Part shown: piece after piece, positions 26,125-35,158 of the stretch | How the letters are laid out: the number at the start of each line of letters is the position of its first letter | How positions within the stretch are numbered: the first letter of the stretch is position 1 | Assembly: GCF_031010175.1 (NCBI RefSeq) | Contig: NZ_JAUAMB010000008.1 | Coordinates: 91,533 to 155,532, forward strand | From: Halomonas sp. SpR1 | GTDB lineage: Bacteria; Pseudomonadota; Gammaproteobacteria; Pseudomonadales; Halomonadaceae | Direction: 5' to 3' | Length of the DNA: 64,000 nucleotides | Notes under the pieces: generated by a model | The model's input: the letters and a program-made list of their open reading frames with translations, nothing else | The model's database searches: none | What the model was told of the DNA's origin: nothing | Translations under genes and position numbers: made by a program

Positions 26125-28260
26125 CTAAACGCCTATCGGCCCGCCATCACGTTTCTGAATAACCACCGTAGACGCTCGGGGCCGTATCTGACCGCTAGCA
26201 GCGACAGTGGCATCTTGCACTAGCGCATTACCATCGGCTGGCCAGTTATCTGGATGCTGAATATTGATAAACAGCGCGGTTTTATCCGGCGTGGTAAAAA
26301 TGCCAGTGACTTCGCAGCCGTTAGGCCCTACCGCAAAGCGCTTAAGCTGTTGCTGGTTACTGCTGTTAATCACCGGGCCGGTTCCCTGGATATCGTCTAA
26401 TCCGTTGGGTACCACCGCGAGCAGTTGGTCGTTGGTGTACTCCGTAATGCCTTCATAGCCGTTATCGGTCTGAATCCACAGGATGCCTTGACCATCATCG
26501 CGCTCATCAAACCAGAGCCCATCAGGGCTGGCGAACTGGTTCATTTCGGTTAAGCCCGAGTGGTTATCCGCATCGTCAGCCGCCGCACCAAATACAAACA
26601 CTTCCCAGCGAAATGCATTCGGCAGGCGACTTTCACGCCAGCGAATAATGTGACCCGCGCCATTATTTGCCCGAGGGTTGGCGGCGTTAGTCGGGGCAGT
26701 GACATAGCCAACCCCCAACTGATCAATCTCATCACCTTCGTTGGTAAAGGCAGGCGCTGCGGCCTCCTCACTGCGCTGGGAATTGTTAGTCAGCGTTAGA
26801 TAAACATCGCCAGTGGCCGTATCCACGGCGGCCCATTCAGGGCGATCCATCGGTGTTGCCCCCATCAGGTCTGCCGCATCGCAGGTATTGATAATCACAC
26901 CGGCTAAATCGTTCTCTGCCAGTCCTAAGGCCGCTGCCAGCGTTCGGCCGTCCTGTGTTTGCGCACCAGGTGTGAGCGGTAACCACTCACCGCTGCCGTC
27001 GGCGTGAAAGCGGGCCACATAGAGGGTGCCGTTATCCATATATTTATTGCCGATGGCGAGGCGGTCGTACGCCTCGCCCGGGCGGTTGGCATCGGCGGGA
27101 TCCCAGACCGCATCAGAAACGTATTTATACACGTACTCGTTGCGGGCATCGTGGCCGGAATAGAACACCACCGGCTGGCCAGCTTCCAGTTTGCCTAACC
27201 AGCAGCCTTCATGGCGAAAACGGCCCAGAGCCGTGCGCTTAACTGCCCGGGCACCGCTATAAGGGTCGATTTCGACCTGGTAGCCGAAGGTGCGCGCTTC
27301 ATTACGGTAGTCATCCTCGGCGCGCTCACCGCGTGGGGTGATATCAAAACGGGCAAACTCGTCGTTCTCTTCAGAAGCATCACCCGCCGACGTTTCCCAG
27401 GCGTAGCGCCCACGCTCGGTGGGAATGCCAATCCGGGCGTCGTCCTGGAAGCGCTCGCCGGTGTGAACAAAGACGTTGGGCCAGTTCTCTTCACAGGCGA
27501 TGTAGGTGCCCCAGGGCGTGACGCCGTGCCCACAGTTATTGTTGGTACCCCGGGTTTGAGTACCCGCCGGTGAAAAGCGTGTTTTAACGTAGTCACTGCC
27601 CGCCACGGGGCCAGCCAGATCCATTTCCGTTGCGCTGGTAAAGCGACGGTTATAGCGCGATCCCGGCACATGCGACCACTGCCCGTTAGCGTCTTTTTCG
27701 ACCTCGACAATGGTCACACCGTGAGCATTGATCTCGGTGCGCGACTCCTCCGCCGGGCGCTTACCTTCATCCGCGTTGGTGGGGCCGCCTTGGGGCGCCC
27801 AGAGCGCCGCCTGGTCGATATATTCATTGTTCAGCGCCAGGATGAAACGGCGCGAGGCGCTGTCGATATCCAGCGGGAAAGCATCCATGCCATCGTGGTG
27901 CATACCCACGCTTTCCGCCTGACGCTCGGCGGTCATTGGCTGGTCAGATTGCCACGAATCACTTTGATTCAGTGGTGTGCCCCAGGGCACTAAGACCTGG
28001 GCAACATAGCCTTCCGGCACCACGACGGCGTCGGTGAGTGACCCGTGAACCGCTTCAAACGCCAGTGTCAGCGGTGTTTTTTGTGTCCCGTTTGAAGCAA
28101 GCGCTTGGGCAGCACCGCCAAAACTAAGCATCGAGGCAGCGGCCATGCTCAAACCACCGCGCATCACATCGCGACGGGATACATGGCGCGCCAATACATC
28201 GGCGAAAGGTTGGTTGCCGCTGTGGTTAAACAGGCGATGATCTTCGATCTCTTTACTCAT
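26125..28260 (-). CDS. phoX: PhoX-family alkaline phosphatase, Tat-exported
   Basis: A 711-residue PhoX/DUF839 protein. The N-terminus has a twin-arginine signal: VSRRDVMRGG with Arg29-Arg30, a hydrophobic segment and a likely cleavage after ALA near residue 55. The mature protein has PhoX blocks such as NNNCGHGVTPWGTYIACEEN (in part), DPYSG, ALGRFRHEGC, VFYSGHDARNEYVYK and DGLWFD. PhoX is a calcium/iron-dependent periplasmic phosphomonoesterase that releases phosphate from organic phosphates, common in marine and saline bacteria. GGGGGAG precedes the ATG. A Pho box at 28325-28342 predicts PhoB control. Confidence 0.93.
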   Translation of the reverse strand: MSKEIEDHRLFNHSGNQPFADVLARHVSRRDVMRGGLSMAAASMLSFGGAAQALASNGTQKTPLTLAFEAVHGSLTDAVVVPEGYVAQVLVPWGTPLNQSDSWQSDQPMTAERQAESVGMHHDGMDAFPLDIDSASRRFILALNNEYIDQAALWAPQGGPTNADEGKRPAEESRTEINAHGVTIVEVEKDANGQWSHVPGSRYNRRFTSATEMDLAGPVAGSDYVKTRFSPAGTQTRGTNNNCGHGVTPWGTYIACEENWPNVFVHTGERFQDDARIGIPTERGRYAWETSAGDASEENDEFARFDITPRGERAEDDYRNEARTFGYQVEIDPYSGARAVKRTALGRFRHEGCWLGKLEAGQPVVFYSGHDARNEYVYKYVSDAVWDPADANRPGEAYDRLAIGNKYMDNGTLYVARFHADGSGEWLPLTPGAQTQDGRTLAAALGLAENDLAGVIINTCDAADLMGATPMDRPEWAAVDTATGDVYLTLTNNSQRSEEAAAPAFTNEGDEIDQLGVGYVTAPTNAANPRANNGAGHIIRWRESRLPNAFRWEVFVFGAAADDADNHSGLTEMNQFASPDGLWFDERDDGQGILWIQTDNGYEGITEYTNDQLLAVVPNGLDDIQGTGPVINSSNQQQLKRFAVGPNGCEVTGIFTTPDKTALFINIQHPDNWPADGNALVQDATVAASGQIRPRASTVVIQKRDGGPIGV

Positions 28261-28324
28261 TTTGGTCTCCCCCTGATCGTTTGTAAGTCAACGATTGAAC
28301 GTTAGGAGACACTAAACAAGCTAA

Positions 28325-28342
28325 ATGACAGCACGATGACGG
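28325..28342 (-). promoter_or_regulatory. Pho box upstream of phoX
   Basis: On the minus strand the sequence reads CCGTCAT-CGTG-CTGTCAT, two direct 7-base repeats with a 4-base spacer, one mismatch from the PhoB consensus CTGTCAT-N4-CTGTCAT. It lies about 65 bases upstream of the phoX start and in the right orientation. Confidence 0.8.
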
Positions 28343-28430
28343 CCTACCTGCATTTAGATGAAGAACGTGTGGCTAGCCCCTCCTTCTACTCTCCAAACCC
28401 TATTGAGAGATACCGACAACTCTGCTAAAT

Positions 28431-28451
28431 TAACGCTAATAGTTATCATTA
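28431..28451 (+). promoter_or_regulatory. Fur-box-like site upstream of hemP
   Basis: The sequence TAACGCTAATAGTTATCATTA resembles the Fur consensus built from ATAAT/ATTATC repeats, with a good right half (TTATCATT) and a weaker left half. It lies 20 bases before the hemP start, as expected for iron-repressed haem uptake. Confidence 0.6.
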
Positions 28452-28470
28452 ACAGAGGAGTTATTCTCTC

Positions 28471-28641
28471 ATGCAGCTAGCCGACAAGGGCGCTCGCCGG
28501 GGGGATGCGTCGGCCACAGCGCCCCGCGAAGTGGATAGTAGTGAATTACTGGGCAGCTCGGGCCAGTTGGTGATTCACCATGAACAGCGCCGCTACGTAT
28601 TGCGCCGCACTAAAAGTGGCAAGTTAATCCTCAACGCCTAA
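28471..28641 (+). CDS. hemP: Haemin uptake protein HemP (HmuP), 56 residues
   Basis: A 56-residue protein whose C-terminal 32 residues carry the HemP motif: LLGSSGQLVIHHEQRRYVLR, then T-SGKLILN. GAGGAG lies ten bases before the ATG. HemP/HmuP proteins are small cytoplasmic factors at the head of haem-uptake operons; in rhizobia and Burkholderia they activate expression of the outer-membrane haem receptor. A Fur-like site upstream and hmuSTUV downstream fit. It is shorter than many gene-finding cut-offs and easily missed. Confidence 0.9.
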   Translation: MQLADKGARRGDASATAPREVDSSELLGSSGQLVIHHEQRRYVLRRTKSGKLILNA

Positions 28642-28760
28642 CGCCTTAGCAGCTAATTTCTCTGATTAGTTTAAAAATGTACCAAGTAAAGCCAGCCAGG
28701 TAGCCCATCGCACCCAGCCAGCGACCTCTTCCACTTATCCCGGTTGGAACTCTCTGGCTT

Positions 28761-28889
28761 ATGACACACACACGCGCTTTTAGTGGCCTCTTGTTAACCT
28801 GTCTTCCGCTGTTAGCCGCAGGGCGACGATGGGCGCAGCCTGTTCGCCAACCTCAATTGGCAGTGGTAACCCCAGCCAGTGAACCATAA
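28761..28889 (+). CDS. Possible small protein of 42 residues with signal-like N-terminus
   Basis: An ATG at 28761 opens 42 codons ending at TAA 28889, 12 bases before hmuS. Residues 5-22 are hydrophobic (FSGLLLTCLPLLAA) followed by Gly-Arg-Arg-Trp-Ala, like a signal peptide or a membrane anchor. No clear ribosome binding site is seen. It may be a small exported protein, the remnant of a haem receptor gene that often occupies this place, or a chance frame. Confidence 0.35.
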   Translation: MTHTRAFSGLLLTCLPLLAAGRRWAQPVRQPQLAVVTPASEP

Positions 28890-28901
28890 AAGAGGTGCGT
28901 C

Positions 28902-29975
28902 ATGATTCCATCCCAACAGATCGCGATTATCGAAGCCCTTGACGCGGCGCGTGCCGCTCAGCCGCGCCTTCCCGCCATTGAGATTGCCGAACGCTTAGCC
29001 ATCAGCGAAGGCGAACTCCAGGCCGCCCGGTTAGGGCGAGATGTATGGACACTGCCGCTCTCGCCCAACGAGCTTGCCGCCTACCTGCCCCAGTTGGGGC
29101 GGGTTAAGGCGTTGACCCGCTCGCGGCTGGCCGTGCTGGAGCAAACCGGCGATTACCCTGAACTAAGCGGCGGGCCACAAACTGGCCTGCTGCTCGACCC
29201 CGGCGGCCTAGACCTACGCCTGCTCTATACCCACTGGCACTGGGCCTGCTTAATTCGTGATCCTATGCCTTCCCTCCATCCTATGCCTTCCTCTCATGAA
29301 GAAGAGCCCCAGTGGCGGTGGAGCCTGCAGATATTTAACCAGCATGGCTGCGCCGTGCATAAATGCTTTGCTCTGGAGAACCCGCTCCCGCGCCCCTGGG
29401 GCGTACTAGCGGCGTTGGGCACGCGGGATACGCCGGCGTTTACCCAGAGCATGCCTCGTCTCAAGCGCCCCCTGCCCGAAGCGCCAACCCTGGCCAGCGA
29501 GTGGGGCGCGATGCGCGATGTGCACCAGTTCTTTACTCTCCTCCAGCGCCATCGCCTGGAGCGCATTGAAGCCAACCAGCTAATGGAAGGTCGCTATACC
29601 CGTGCGTTGCCTACGCACGCACTGGAAACGGTGCTTCAGCAGGCCACCCAGCGCGAGCTGCCATTGATGCTATTTGTCGCCAGCCCCGGCTGCGTGCAGA
29701 TTCGCACCGGCACACTGCCCGCTCCGCAGCGCGCCCGTGGTTGGCTGAATCTGTTTGGCGAGCAGTTCACCCTGCACCTTGACGACACCGCGATTGACCA
29801 AGTGTGGCAAGTCAGCAAACCCAACCGCGATGGCGGCGTCACCAGCCTAGAGGCCTTCGATGCCCAAGGCTCGCTAGTGCTGCAGCTTTACGCAGAGCGC
29901 CAGGAAGGCCGCGCGGAGCGCCGCGAGTGGCGGCAGCTGCTGGATGAGCTCGACAGCCAAGAGGCGGTGGCATGA
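28902..29975 (+). CDS. hmuS: Haem-degrading/haem-trafficking factor HmuS (HemS/ChuS family)
   Basis: A 357-residue HemS/HmuS protein with two related halves. The second half has WGAMRDVHQFFTLL (the His matches the haem ligand region of HemS), ELPLMLFVASPGCVQI-TG and VSKPNRDGGVTSLE. It binds haem delivered to the cytoplasm and supports iron release. An acidic, Met-Pro-rich insertion near residue 125 (PMPSLHPMPSSHEEE) is a local oddity containing a short duplicated PMPS element. AGAGGTG precedes the ATG; the stop overlaps hmuT as ATGA. Confidence 0.92.
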   Translation: MIPSQQIAIIEALDAARAAQPRLPAIEIAERLAISEGELQAARLGRDVWTLPLSPNELAAYLPQLGRVKALTRSRLAVLEQTGDYPELSGGPQTGLLLDPGGLDLRLLYTHWHWACLIRDPMPSLHPMPSSHEEEPQWRWSLQIFNQHGCAVHKCFALENPLPRPWGVLAALGTRDTPAFTQSMPRLKRPLPEAPTLASEWGAMRDVHQFFTLLQRHRLERIEANQLMEGRYTRALPTHALETVLQQATQRELPLMLFVASPGCVQIRTGTLPAPQRARGWLNLFGEQFTLHLDDTAIDQVWQVSKPNRDGGVTSLEAFDAQGSLVLQLYAERQEGRAERREWRQLLDELDSQEAVA

Positions 29976-30865
29976 GAACAACACACCTGATACGCCGCTC
30001 GCTGGTAGCACTGCTGATTGGCTGGTTGACTACCGGGGCCGCGTTGGCCAGCGAGCGCTGGGTGGTGCTGGGTGGCGATATCGCCGAGACCCTGGCCGCC
30101 CTGGATGCCGATATCAACGTTATCGCCCGGGACGACACGGTGGTCTATCCACCGGCCATGGCGGAACTGCCCTCGGTGGGTTACCTGCGCCAGCTCTCCG
30201 CTGAAAGCGTGCTTTCTATTAAACCCGACCAGATCCTGGCCGCCGGACACGCAGGCCCCAAGGAAGTGCTTGAACAGCTAGCGGCGGTGGGCGTCAGCAT
30301 AGAGATCATCAACGCCTCGCCCACCTTGGAGGCCATTGGCGATAAAGTCCGTGCCGTTGGCCAACTCACCAATCGCCGTGAGGAAGGAGAGGCATTAGCG
30401 GACGCATTGAACGCTAAGTTAGCACAGCTGGCCAACCTGCCAAGCCTGCCGACCACACGCGCCATGTTTATTATGCAGCATAGCGGCTTAACCCCCCGGG
30501 CGGCGGGCAGCGACACGGCGGCGCATACGGCGCTTGAAGCGGTGGGGCTGGATAATGCCTTTGCCGAGATGCAGGGCTATCACAGTGTGGGTGCCGAAGC
30601 CCTGGCCCGGCAAGCGCCCGACGTTGTGGTCGTCTCCGAACGGGGTTTGGCGGCAATGGGTGGCGAAGCCGCGCTATGGCAACTGCCGGGTATGGCATTA
30701 ACCCCCGCAGGACGTCATCGACAATTGATTACCATTGATGATCAAGCGCTGCTCGGCTTTGGCCCGCGCACGCCTGATCAGTTGCTCACTTTGCGCCAAG
30801 ACATGGAAGCGCTACTGGGCGTATCGACTAGCATTCAAAACAGCACCGCCCAGCGAAGCCCATGA
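29972..30865 (+). CDS. hmuT: Haem ABC transporter periplasmic binding protein HmuT
   Basis: A 297-residue class III periplasmic binding protein. The signal peptide spans about residues 1-27, ending in GAALAS. The conserved blocks are RWVVLGGDIAETLAAL, VGYLRQLSAESVLSIKPD and VPDVV-like QAPDVVVVSERG. HmuT carries haem from the receptor to the HmuUV importer. Its start overlaps the hmuS stop and its stop overlaps the hmuU start, both as ATGA, indicating tight coupling. Confidence 0.93.
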   Translation: MRTTHLIRRSLVALLIGWLTTGAALASERWVVLGGDIAETLAALDADINVIARDDTVVYPPAMAELPSVGYLRQLSAESVLSIKPDQILAAGHAGPKEVLEQLAAVGVSIEIINASPTLEAIGDKVRAVGQLTNRREEGEALADALNAKLAQLANLPSLPTTRAMFIMQHSGLTPRAAGSDTAAHTALEAVGLDNAFAEMQGYHSVGAEALARQAPDVVVVSERGLAAMGGEAALWQLPGMALTPAGRHRQLITIDDQALLGFGPRTPDQLLTLRQDMEALLGVSTSIQNSTAQRSP

Positions 30866-31902
30866 TAGCCATTCTTAACACTTATCGTTTCCGGGTGCGG
30901 CTGCCGGTTAGTCGCACTACCCGCGTACTCGTCGGATTAACCGCTACGCTGCTGCTGGCCTTAGGTTGGGCGGCCGCCTCGGGGGTGCTGGGCATTTCCC
31001 CCTGGGGGCTTATCAGCGGCCAAGCCGACCCGCTCAGTGTTCAGGTGTGGTGGCAACTGCGCCTGCCGCGCTTACTGCTCGGCGTGGCAGTGGGGGCGAT
31101 GCTCGCCGGTAGCGGGGCCGCCATGCAGGGGCTGTTTCGTAACCCGTTGGCCGACCCGACCCTGCTGGGTCTTGCCAGCGGCGCGGGGCTGTTTGTAGCG
31201 CTATGGATTGTACTGTTTCAAGACAGCGGCGCTGGCAGCCTTTACGGCCAGTTTGCCGCGGGTTTTCTGGGCGCCTTATGCGTCTGTTTGCTTGTCTTTG
31301 GCATCGCCAAGCGCCAGGGCGGCGGCAGTGCTGCGGTGATGACGCTACTGCTGGCTGGCCTGGCCATCAATACCCTGGCCGGGGCGGGCGGTGGGGTTTT
31401 GGCCTTTATCGCCAGCGACGAGCAGCTGCGTCAGCTTAGTTTATGGGGCATGGGCACGTTGACGAATGCCCTATGGCGCACCACGGCGCTGGCCCTGGTA
31501 CTGATTGCCGTTGCCCTGTGGCTGTTAATGCGCAGTGCCAGTGAACTCGACCTGCTCCAGCTAGGCGAAGCGACCGCCCACGCAGCGGGGCTGGATGCGA
31601 GCCGCCTAAAACGCCGGGTGGTGGTCGCGACCTCGCTGGGCGTAGGCCTGTGTGTGGCACTCACCGGGGTGATTGGCTTTCTAGGCCTGCTGGTACCCCA
31701 CTGCCTGCGACTCTGGCTGGGCCCCGGGCACCGACTGCTGCTCCCCGCTTCGATGTTAGGCGGCGCGCTGCTACTAGTCGTGGCCGATACCTTAGCCCGT
31801 ACCGTTGCGGCCCCGGCAGAAATCCCTGTGGGGCTGCTCACCAGCCTGCTGGGCGGCCCCTACTTCCTGTACCTACTGATGCGCAGGAACCGAGCATGCT
31901 AA
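30862..31902 (+). CDS. hmuU: Haem ABC transporter permease HmuU (FecCD family)
   Basis: A 346-residue FecCD/BtuC-type permease with about ten transmembrane helices. Conserved features are QLRLPRLLLGVAVGAMLAGS (in part), RNPLADPTLLGLASGA and GVIGFLGLLVPH followed by RLWLG, plus AEIPVGLLTSLLGGPYF near the end. It forms the channel for periplasmic haem. The ATGA overlap with hmuT and a 7-base overlap with hmuV fit an operon. Confidence 0.93.
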   Translation: MIAILNTYRFRVRLPVSRTTRVLVGLTATLLLALGWAAASGVLGISPWGLISGQADPLSVQVWWQLRLPRLLLGVAVGAMLAGSGAAMQGLFRNPLADPTLLGLASGAGLFVALWIVLFQDSGAGSLYGQFAAGFLGALCVCLLVFGIAKRQGGGSAAVMTLLLAGLAINTLAGAGGGVLAFIASDEQLRQLSLWGMGTLTNALWRTTALALVLIAVALWLLMRSASELDLLQLGEATAHAAGLDASRLKRRVVVATSLGVGLCVALTGVIGFLGLLVPHCLRLWLGPGHRLLLPASMLGGALLLVVADTLARTVAAPAEIPVGLLTSLLGGPYFLYLLMRRNRAC

Positions 31903-32657
31903 CGCTTCATCAGGCGGGTTTAACCACCACGCCCGCCATCGCTCCCCTGGACGGCACAGTTCGCCCCGGCGAGCTGCTGGCCATTGTCGGCCCCAACGGC
32001 GCAGGCAAAAGCACACTGCTCAGCATGTTGTCTGGCTTTCGTCCTGCCGAACAGGGGGAACTACATTTAGATGGCAAGCCCCTGCGCGAATGGCCCATCG
32101 CCGAGCTTGCCAACCGCCGCGCACTGGTCGCCCAGCAGGAGCTGCCCGGCTTTGACTGGCAAACCGACGAGCTATTAAGCCTAGGCAGTAGCCCGGCTAA
32201 ATCACTGGTAGCGGCGCTGCTCGATGACCTGGATCTCACTCACCTCGCCAAGCGCAGCGTGCTCTCGCTCTCCGGCGGTGAGCGCCAACGGGCGATGATC
32301 GCCAGAGGCGCCTGCCAACTTCTCTCAAGGTTTTCTCCTACCGCCAAGGATGGCGGTATTCTGTTACTGGATGAGCCCACCAGCGCCCTGGATATCGGCC
32401 ACCAGCAGCGCCTGATGCGCCAGCTACGCGCCTGGGCCGCGCAGCACCGCATGGCGATTGTCTGCGTGCTCCACGACCTGAATCTCGCCAGCACCTACGC
32501 CGACCGGGTATGGTTGCTGCATCAAGGCAAGCGGATTGACCATGGCCTACCCAACCAAGTGCTCAACCCCGCGACCATTGCGAAGATTTACGCGGCCGAG
32601 CTTCACCACCTAAAGGGCGGCCCGCATGGCAAACCCCTGCTTGCCCTGGCGCCTTAA
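31896..32657 (+). CDS. hmuV: Haem ABC transporter ATPase HmuV
   Basis: A 253-residue ATPase with Walker A GPNGAGKST at 32-40, signature LSGGE at 125-129, Walker B ILLLDE at 155-160 and a switch His in VLHDLN. A much longer frame runs upstream inside hmuU, but the ATG at 31896, overlapping the hmuU stop by seven bases, gives the normal HmuV length. It drives haem import. A 13-residue insertion before Walker B (LLSRFSPTAKDGG) is typical of HmuV proteins. Confidence 0.92.
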   Translation: MLTLHQAGLTTTPAIAPLDGTVRPGELLAIVGPNGAGKSTLLSMLSGFRPAEQGELHLDGKPLREWPIAELANRRALVAQQELPGFDWQTDELLSLGSSPAKSLVAALLDDLDLTHLAKRSVLSLSGGERQRAMIARGACQLLSRFSPTAKDGGILLLDEPTSALDIGHQQRLMRQLRAWAAQHRMAIVCVLHDLNLASTYADRVWLLHQGKRIDHGLPNQVLNPATIAKIYAAELHHLKGGPHGKPLLALAP

Positions 32658-32777
32658 AACGGTTTTATCAGCCGTCGAGGTCTATCCCGCTGGGTGGCAA
32701 AGTCATCATATAAGTCCATACTTATCCATACATAACGGGCCATTGATGCGCCACCGCGTGCCAATTTGGGAGCAACA

Positions 32778-33152
32778 ATGAGATTGATCCGCCTCATGTG
32801 GGTGGTGCTGGCAGGGGTGAGTTTTAGCATCGGTGTGCTGGGTATTTTTCTGCCTCTGCTACCTACCACTGTGTTTATGCTGATGGCGGTTTACTGCGCC
32901 TCCAAAGGCTCTCCCCGCTTTGAGGCCTGGATTCGCTCCCGGCATTATGTCGGCCCGCTGTTGGTTACCTGGGAACAAGAGCGCGCCATCCCTCGCCGCG
33001 CCAAGCTGGCGGCCGTTAGCATGATCGCGTTGAGTGCGCTGATCACCGCCTGGTCACTCGGCCCCGGCTGGCAACGTTGGTTGGTGGTGGCGCTACTGAT
33101 GCTGATTGCTCTTTGGCTGGCTACCCGGCCAGAGCCTTCTTCTTCGCCATAG
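32778..33152 (+). CDS. YbaN-like DUF454 inner-membrane protein
   Basis: A 124-residue membrane protein of the DUF454/YbaN family: two N-terminal helices around residues 7-43 with the signature LGIFLPLLPTTVFMLMA, the motif SPRFEAWIRSRHYVGPLL, then two helices near the C-terminus. Function is unknown; the family often sits near haem or iron genes. GGGAG before the ATG at 32778 supports that start over the upstream TTG. It follows hmuV by 120 bases and may be the last gene of the haem operon. Confidence 0.87.
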   Translation: MRLIRLMWVVLAGVSFSIGVLGIFLPLLPTTVFMLMAVYCASKGSPRFEAWIRSRHYVGPLLVTWEQERAIPRRAKLAAVSMIALSALITAWSLGPGWQRWLVVALLMLIALWLATRPEPSSSP

Positions 33153-33175
33153 CCCAGGACTCAATTAACACAAGC

Positions 33176-33682
33176 TTAAACCACCACCTTATGGGTAGAG
33201 ACCACTTGGCGCAGCCCCATAAACGAGCGGATCTGGCGCACGCCGGGTAGGTAAAGCAACTGCTCGGCATGCAGCCTGTTGAAGCTTTGGCTGTCCCGGG
33301 TGCGCACCAGCATAAAGTAGTCAAACTCCCCCGTGACCACGTGACACTCCATACAGCCGGAGACCTTCTGGGCGGCCTCTTCAAAGGCGGCGAAGGATTC
33401 CGGCGTCGAGCGATCCAGCACCACGCCAATCAATACCACCATGCCCGCCTGGAGCTGTTCCGGGTCTAAATGCGCCACCACCCGGCTGATCACCCCGTCT
33501 CGTTTAAGCTTTTCCACTCTTCGCAAACAAGCCGCAGGGCTCAGGCTCACCTGCTCCGCCAGCGCCACATTGGAGAGCGTGGCGTCGTCCTGAAGCAGTT
33601 TGAGAATACGCCGGTCTGTTCGATCTAGTTCAATCGCCTGATCATCAGGCTCAGCGCCTGAACGGAGAGTTTTTGAACGCAC
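33176..33682 (-). CDS. acdR: Lrp/AsnC-family regulator of ACC deaminase (AcdR-like)
   Basis: A 168-residue Lrp/AsnC protein with the winged HTH in residues 18-75 (LDRTDRRILKLLQDD, LSPAACLRRVEKL) and a RAM domain with MECHVVTGEFDYFMLVRT. It is divergent from acdS across a 223-base AT-rich region. In Pseudomonas the Lrp-type AcdR, encoded divergently from acdS, activates it in response to ACC, so the arrangement and family both match. The symbol rests on this context. It is convergent with the YbaN-like gene. Confidence 0.82.
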   Translation of the reverse strand: MRSKTLRSGAEPDDQAIELDRTDRRILKLLQDDATLSNVALAEQVSLSPAACLRRVEKLKRDGVISRVVAHLDPEQLQAGMVVLIGVVLDRSTPESFAAFEEAAQKVSGCMECHVVTGEFDYFMLVRTRDSQSFNRLHAEQLLYLPGVRQIRSFMGLRQVVSTHKVVV

Positions 33683-33905
33683 TATTATTTACCTTATTGA
33701 TATTTACACACCATTTAAAACTACATAATGCATTTAATATCAACTCTCGTTGCTTTAACACGTCTAATTTTGCAACACAAAAATCTTAGCTAGCACTTAG
33801 TATAAATAGCAGAGCGCGCCCACTGTTCACACAAACCTTCCACATCCCCACTCGCCACGCGAGCTTTCTATTTCGCACTGAAACGCTTAAAAGCTGGAGC
33901 CTGTT
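33683..33905. promoter_or_regulatory. acdR-acdS divergent control region
   Basis: The 223-base spacer is AT-rich, especially 33690-33815, as expected for Lrp-type binding. It contains GTTGC (33749-33753) facing GCAAC (33772-33776) and a CATAATGCATTTAATAT stretch. AcdR is expected to bind here; exact sites cannot be set by eye. Confidence 0.5.
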
Positions 33906-34922
33906 ATGAACCTAGAACGTTTCCCACGCTACCCTCTCACCTTTGGCCCCTCCCCTATCACGCCACTCAAACGTCTAAGCGAACATCTCGGCGGTGAGGT
34001 GGAGCTCTACGCCAAGCGCGAAGACTGTAACAGTGGTCTGGCCTTTGGCGGCAATAAGACCCGCAAGCTGGAATACCTAATCCCCGAAGCGCTGGAAAAG
34101 GGCTGCGATACGCTGGTATCGATTGGCGGCATTCAGTCTAACCAGACCCGCCAGGTTGCCGCCGTTGCCGCTCATTTGGGCATGCAGTGCGTGCTGGTGC
34201 AGGAGAACTGGGTCAACTACTCCGATGCGGTGTATGACCGGGTGGGTAATATCGAAATGTCGCGCATCATGGGCGCCGATGTGCGCCTGGACGAAGCAGG
34301 GTTCGATATCGGCATTCGCCCCAGCTGGGAACAGGCGATGGAAGATGTGCGCCAGCGAGGGGGTAAGCCCTTCCCAATTCCCGCAGGTTGTTCCGAACAC
34401 CCCTACGGCGGCTTAGGTTTTGTGGGCTTTGCCGAAGAGGTGCGTCAGCAGGAGAAAGAGTTGGGCTTTAAATTCGACTATATCGTCGTTTGCTCAGTCA
34501 CCGGCAGTACCCAGGCGGGCATGGTGGTGGGTTTTGCCGCCGATGGTCGCGCCCAGCGAGTGATTGGCATCGACGCTTCCGCCAAGCCCGAGCAAACCCG
34601 TGAACAGATCTTACGCATTGCGCGCAACACGGCCGAGCTGGTGGAGCTGGAAGACGGCATCAACGATGACGATGTGATTTTGGATACCCGCTACGGCGGC
34701 CCGGAATACGGCCTGCCCAATGAAGGCACGCTAGAAGCCATTCGCCTGTGCGCCCGCCTGGAGGGTGTACTCACCGATCCGGTTTACGAAGGCAAATCCA
34801 TGCACGGCATGATCGATAGGGTGCGCAACGGAGAATTCCCCGCGGGCTCTAAAGTGCTTTACGCCCATTTGGGCGGTGTGCCTGCATTAAATGCCTACAG
34901 TTTCCTGTTTCGTAATGGTTAA
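33906..34922 (+). CDS. acdS: 1-aminocyclopropane-1-carboxylate (ACC) deaminase
   Basis: A 338-residue PLP enzyme that follows Pseudomonas ACC deaminase nearly residue for residue. Diagnostic residues are in place: cofactor Lys51 (GGNKTRK), Ser78 (IQSNQTR), Tyr294, Glu295 (DPVYEGK) and Leu322; Glu295 and Leu322 separate true ACC deaminase from D-cysteine desulfhydrase. It opens ACC, the plant ethylene precursor, to 2-oxobutyrate and ammonia. A GGAG element lies upstream of the ATG. The gene is typical of plant- or alga-associated bacteria. Confidence 0.96.
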   Translation: MNLERFPRYPLTFGPSPITPLKRLSEHLGGEVELYAKREDCNSGLAFGGNKTRKLEYLIPEALEKGCDTLVSIGGIQSNQTRQVAAVAAHLGMQCVLVQENWVNYSDAVYDRVGNIEMSRIMGADVRLDEAGFDIGIRPSWEQAMEDVRQRGGKPFPIPAGCSEHPYGGLGFVGFAEEVRQQEKELGFKFDYIVVCSVTGSTQAGMVVGFAADGRAQRVIGIDASAKPEQTREQILRIARNTAELVELEDGINDDDVILDTRYGGPEYGLPNEGTLEAIRLCARLEGVLTDPVYEGKSMHGMIDRVRNGEFPAGSKVLYAHLGGVPALNAYSFLFRNG

Positions 34923-35158
34923 GCCAGCCCAGTAGCTTACCCATGCCGCCTGAACGACAAATTTCGGCCAGGCGGCCCCCTCCATATCCGCTTCCCGCAC
35001 TAAAAGCTCCCACACACAGCCTGCCTCCATTCTTGCTAATAAATCCAGCGCTTTCCCAGATAGCCTTCATGGCTTTCAACTATCCCTGTCGATAGAATCT
35101 AAGCCGAGCCATCAAAAAAGCTTTCAAGCAATTGGATTGAAAATTAATTTCCCATAGG

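Noticed and set aside
31650..31895. Upstream extension of hmuV
   Set aside because: It overlaps hmuU by about 250 bases and adds 82 residues absent from HmuV; the ATG at 31896 gives normal length.
34945..34976. GCCGCCTG/CAGGCGGC stem after acdS as a terminator
   Set aside because: The stem is good but is followed by a C-rich run with no T-tract, so I did not call it.
34923..35158. Mg2+-sensing M-box riboswitch before mgtE
   Set aside because: No conserved M-box core or terminator/antiterminator pair could be seen in the 236 bases.
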